Assembly (NCBI RefSeq): GCF_025698545.1
Contig: NC_068569.1
Coordinates: 2,604,001-2,668,000 of the forward strand
Length of the DNA stretch: 64,000 bases
Direction of reading: 5' to 3'
DNA from: Gossypium raimondii
Lineage: Eukaryota > Streptophyta > Magnoliopsida > Malvales > Malvaceae
Shown: positions 63,072 to 64,000 of the stretch, piece by piece
How positions within the stretch are numbered: position 1 is the stretch's first letter
Layout: each line of letters starts with the position of its first letter
Notes under the pieces: model-generated
Told to the model about the DNA's origin: nothing
What the model saw: the letters and a program-made list of their open reading frames with translations, nothing else
Databases searched by the model: none
Translations under genes and position numbers: made by a program

Positions 63072-63144
63072 CCTGCCACTTACTTTTTAAAAGTAACTTG
63101 TTTTATCATAATCCTATAATTATAAAAAGAAAATATTCAATTCT

Positions 63145-63236
63145 ATTTGGTGGTTAAAGCTCTTGTCAAATATCAATCATTCATTTAACATGAGTTCGAA
63201 CCATGTTACCATTACCTTTAATGTTGTATAAAAAAA
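63145..63236 (+). repeat. tRNA-derived SINE
   Basis: An A-box-like TGGTGGTTAAAGCTC is followed about 40 bp later by a B-box GAGTTCGAACCATG and ends in an A run at 63228-63236. Order and spacing match the element at 29985. Confidence 0.55.
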
Positions 63237-63289
63237 AGCACCTCTTCACACATATTAAAATATATTGTCATAAAATGCTTTACTATTTT

Positions 63290-63545
63290 AATTTGAAATT
63301 TTCAATCTAATTATTAACATCTTTAGTATTTTCATTAAAGTTTGTCAACTTATCATGTTGATTAGACTCTCATTATGTTGTTTAATTCAATCATTAACAT
63401 CGTTATCATTTTTTTGTTAAAATTTGTCAAATTGACGTGTTGACTAAACCGCCTCAGATTATGGGGATAAATAAAATGTCAAGTTAATAAATTTTAACAA
63501 AAACTACTAAGCATATTAATGATTGAATTATGCTTTGTAAATTAA
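63290..63545. repeat. Direct and inverted repeat cluster
   Basis: Two direct copies (about 63300-63365 and 63380-63450) share a run like CAATCATTAACATCGTTA...GTTAAAATTTGTCAAATTGA. A third copy in inverted orientation (about 63478-63530) contains AAATTTTAACAAAAACTA and AATGATTGAATTA. It resembles half-duplicated foldback DNA elements. Confidence 0.5.
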
Positions 63546-63599
63546 GTATTAAATATAATATTTATAATACAACGATGTTGTTTTTTTATAAAATGCTTA

Positions 63600-64000
63600 G
63601 AATTACCCCTAATCCCTTCCCACCCAAGGGCTAGGAGAGGTCCCGACCAATGGCGAAACTAGGGGGCTGGTAGGGGTCCCGGTCCCTCTAAAATGATTTT
63701 TTTTTATATAACCATTTAAAATTTTTAAAATTTAAATTGGTACATGTAAAATTGTACTTAAGCCCCCCTAAAATATATAAAAGTTTGATTTAATCCTTTA
63801 AAAATTATAAAGATATAGTCTATTAAAATTGTGAAATTGCATTTTTTCCATCATAAAAATTACAATTTAATTTCGGCCCTCTAAAATAATTTTCTGGTTT
63901 CGTCCCTGGTCCCGACCACCCCTCAGAATGGAAAAGTTTCTTTTAGACTCCTTTATAATTTATAAAATTTTAAATTAATAATGGTAAAATTATATTTTAG
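63600..64000 (+). mobile_element. Fifth MITE copy, split by copy 4 and cut by the window edge
   Basis: Sequence before 63648 (CAAGGGCTAGGAGAGGTCCC) and after 63916 (ACCCCTCAGAATGGAAAAG, then TTTATAAAATTTTAAATTAA) reads as one family copy interrupted by copy 4. The right part continues past the window end. Confidence 0.55.
63648..63908 (+). mobile_element. hAT-type MITE, copy 4 (261 bp), nested
   Basis: The termini CAATGGCGAAACTAG and (reverse complement) CAGGGACGAAACCAG match at 11 of 15 positions. A perfect 8-bp duplication, GTCCCGAC, flanks it at 63640-63647 and 63909-63916, the hallmark length for hAT insertion. It has no coding capacity. Confidence 0.85.

Overview
This window is nuclear DNA from a flowering plant. 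It has split genes with GT-AG introns, long AT-rich spacers, plant-only families (myosin XI, PMI1-related, BREVIS RADIX-like, PsbX, ELF4-like, GRF with a miR396 site) and plant repeats. The gene set points to a eudicot. The long terminal repeat at 31.3-34.1 kb, opening TGTAACACCCC, and the short repeats recall Malvaceae (cotton-like) genomes; that assignment is from memory and is inference. No coding signal appears that is not ordinary host gene or transposon remnant.

Layout. 0.3-3.4 kb (+): 3' part of a myosin XI gene (XI-K type), cut by the window edge. 5.9-9.3 kb (+): PMI1-RELATED 1 type NT-C2 protein. 11.0-14.9 kb (+): BREVIS RADIX-like 4, with a GC-AG intron and a 48-codon upstream ORF. 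16.0-16.4 kb (+): PsbX, a nuclear-encoded photosystem II subunit. 18.5-20.1 kb (-): ribosomal protein uS3/RPS3. 25.2-25.5 kb (-): ELF4-like 3 (circadian/flowering). 27-36.5 kb is gene-poor and holds a hAT-type MITE, a tRNA-derived SINE, a 2.8-kb solo LTR with an intact 5-bp target duplication, and an RNase H-like remnant at its edge. 37.2-38.0 kb (+): UP3-like dimeric A/B-barrel stress protein. 39.7-41.7 kb (+): CYP72-clan cytochrome P450. 41.8-43.8 kb (-): RNA polymerase III subunit RPC4. 46.2-47.6 kb (-): growth-regulating factor (GRF5/6 type). 50.7-59.0 kb (-): 18-exon DENN-domain protein. 59.8-64 kb is spacer ending in a nest of MITEs and repeats.

How the genes relate. They are separate transcription units, each with its own promoter; they are not an operon or a metabolic cluster. 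Several best Arabidopsis counterparts recalled from memory lie near one another: XI-K, BRXL4 and PMIR1 around At5g20490-At5g20610; GRF6, EFL3 and PSBX around At2g06200-At2g06520; RPS3A and UP3 around At2g31610-At2g31670; RPS3C and a DENN gene around At5g35530-At5g35560. This looks like an ancestral gene order that Arabidopsis later split among duplicated segments.

Exon boundaries were assigned by eye from splice consensus plus reading-frame continuity. Every complete model closes to a whole number of codons. UTR limits and promoter elements are inference.
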